Origin: Pempheris klunzingeri
Lineage: Eukaryota; Chordata; Actinopteri; Acropomatiformes; Pempheridae
DNA length: 64,000 bases
Assembly: GCF_042242105.1 (NCBI RefSeq)
Contig: NC_092028.1
Location: 9,905,338-9,969,337, forward strand
Direction of reading: 5' to 3'
The translations under genes were made by a program, and so were the position numbers. Within the stretch, counting starts at the first letter, position 1. Each line of letters starts with the position of its first letter. The notes under the pieces are model-generated. The model ran no database searches, had not been told where the DNA came from, and saw nothing but the letters and a program-made list of their open reading frames with translations. This document shows positions 63,488-64,000 of the stretch, piece after piece.

Positions 63488-64000
63488 CTGAAACAGACAA
63501 AAGACAAGCAATGAGACGTACTGAATACAGATGAATATAATATTTATGTAGTTAAATGAGAAGTAAACTTGCCTCATGCATGCATTTATTAGCAAAACTA
63601 AGAGTCCACAGTCATGCTAGAAACTGAGGCCGCACTCAAACACAGCAGCGCTTTGAGGTAAATGCAAAAACTATCATGGTATTGTGATCACAGTGACAAT
63701 GGCATCATGTTAATGTTCAACAGCTATAATCTTTACAATGTTCACTATCTACCAAAACTTTCTGCTAACATTTGCGCCTAACATAAAGTACAAAGGCTTT
63801 AGAGGAGTCTTTTCAATAGTTGTTTGGACATTTTACATAAATGTTGGCCTCATGGTGGTGCTAGAGGGTCAGGTGAAGGCCAACATGATCCATCCTCTGG
63901 GAACCACGAATGTCTGTACAAAATTTTCAGCAAATCCATCTAGTAGATGTTATTAGATTTCTCACAATAAAACAAAACCGGGGCATATTAGGATTAATCC
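63488..64000. other. Right-edge sequence, probably pik3r6 intron
   Basis: Upstream of the 63487 acceptor in gene orientation. AT-rich, with no exon that could be joined in phase and matched to PIK3R6. Confidence 0.4.

Overview
The window is ordinary nuclear DNA of a ray-finned (teleost, probably percomorph) fish. Ten host protein-coding genes with GT-AG introns were read exon by exon. In every complete gene the exon phases join without conflict and the total length is close to that of the vertebrate orthologue. The spacers carry repeats typical of spiny-rayed fish: hAT and piggyBac MITEs, LINE 3' tails, a GTTAGCTTAGCAT-type repeat and many (CA)n and (AT)n tracts. I saw no prokaryotic features, CRISPR arrays, rRNA or tRNA.

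Layout, left to right (all on the minus strand except hmox1): hmgxb4 (1-2761, its 3' part lies off the left edge), ankrd54 (4463-7301), foxred2 (8385-12597), hmox1 (14841-16183, plus strand), mcm5 (16713-21149, tail-to-tail with hmox1), gcat (23085-27437), tom1 (31618-37643), a bmerb1-type gene (45755-53883), mfsd6l (56131-57960) and the C-terminal two thirds of pik3r6 (59855-63487, its 5' part lies off the right edge). The first seven are, from memory, neighbours or near-neighbours on human chromosome 22q12-q13. mfsd6l and pik3r6 are neighbours on human 17p13.1, so the window spans a junction of two ancestral blocks between tom1 and mfsd6l. The bmerb1-type gene sits on the 17p13-like side, which suggests an ohnologue of the human 16p13 gene BMERB1.

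The genes do not form an operon-like system. They cover chromatin (hmgxb4), nuclear shuttling or signalling (ankrd54), ER redox (foxred2), haem catabolism (hmox1), DNA replication (mcm5), mitochondrial threonine/glycine metabolism (gcat), endosomal sorting (tom1), Rab-effector-like function (bmerb1), a membrane transporter-like protein (mfsd6l) and PI3K-gamma regulation (pik3r6). Promoter motifs fit the expected control: an Nrf2/Bach1-type element and TATA box at hmox1, E2F and CCAAT sites at mcm5, and CCAAT boxes at several housekeeping promoters.

The most notable elements are mobile. An apparently intact hAT element (39282-41895) has an uninterrupted two-exon transposase and an 8-bp target duplication. 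A short internally deleted relative lies at 27853-28647 with its own perfect 8-bp duplication. There is also a piggyBac-type MITE in TTAA (22063-22649), a 958-bp DNA transposon with an 8-bp duplication inside a bmerb1 intron (52321-53278) and a solo LTR (42095-42555). I found no convincing previously undescribed biological system; the findings are local observations.
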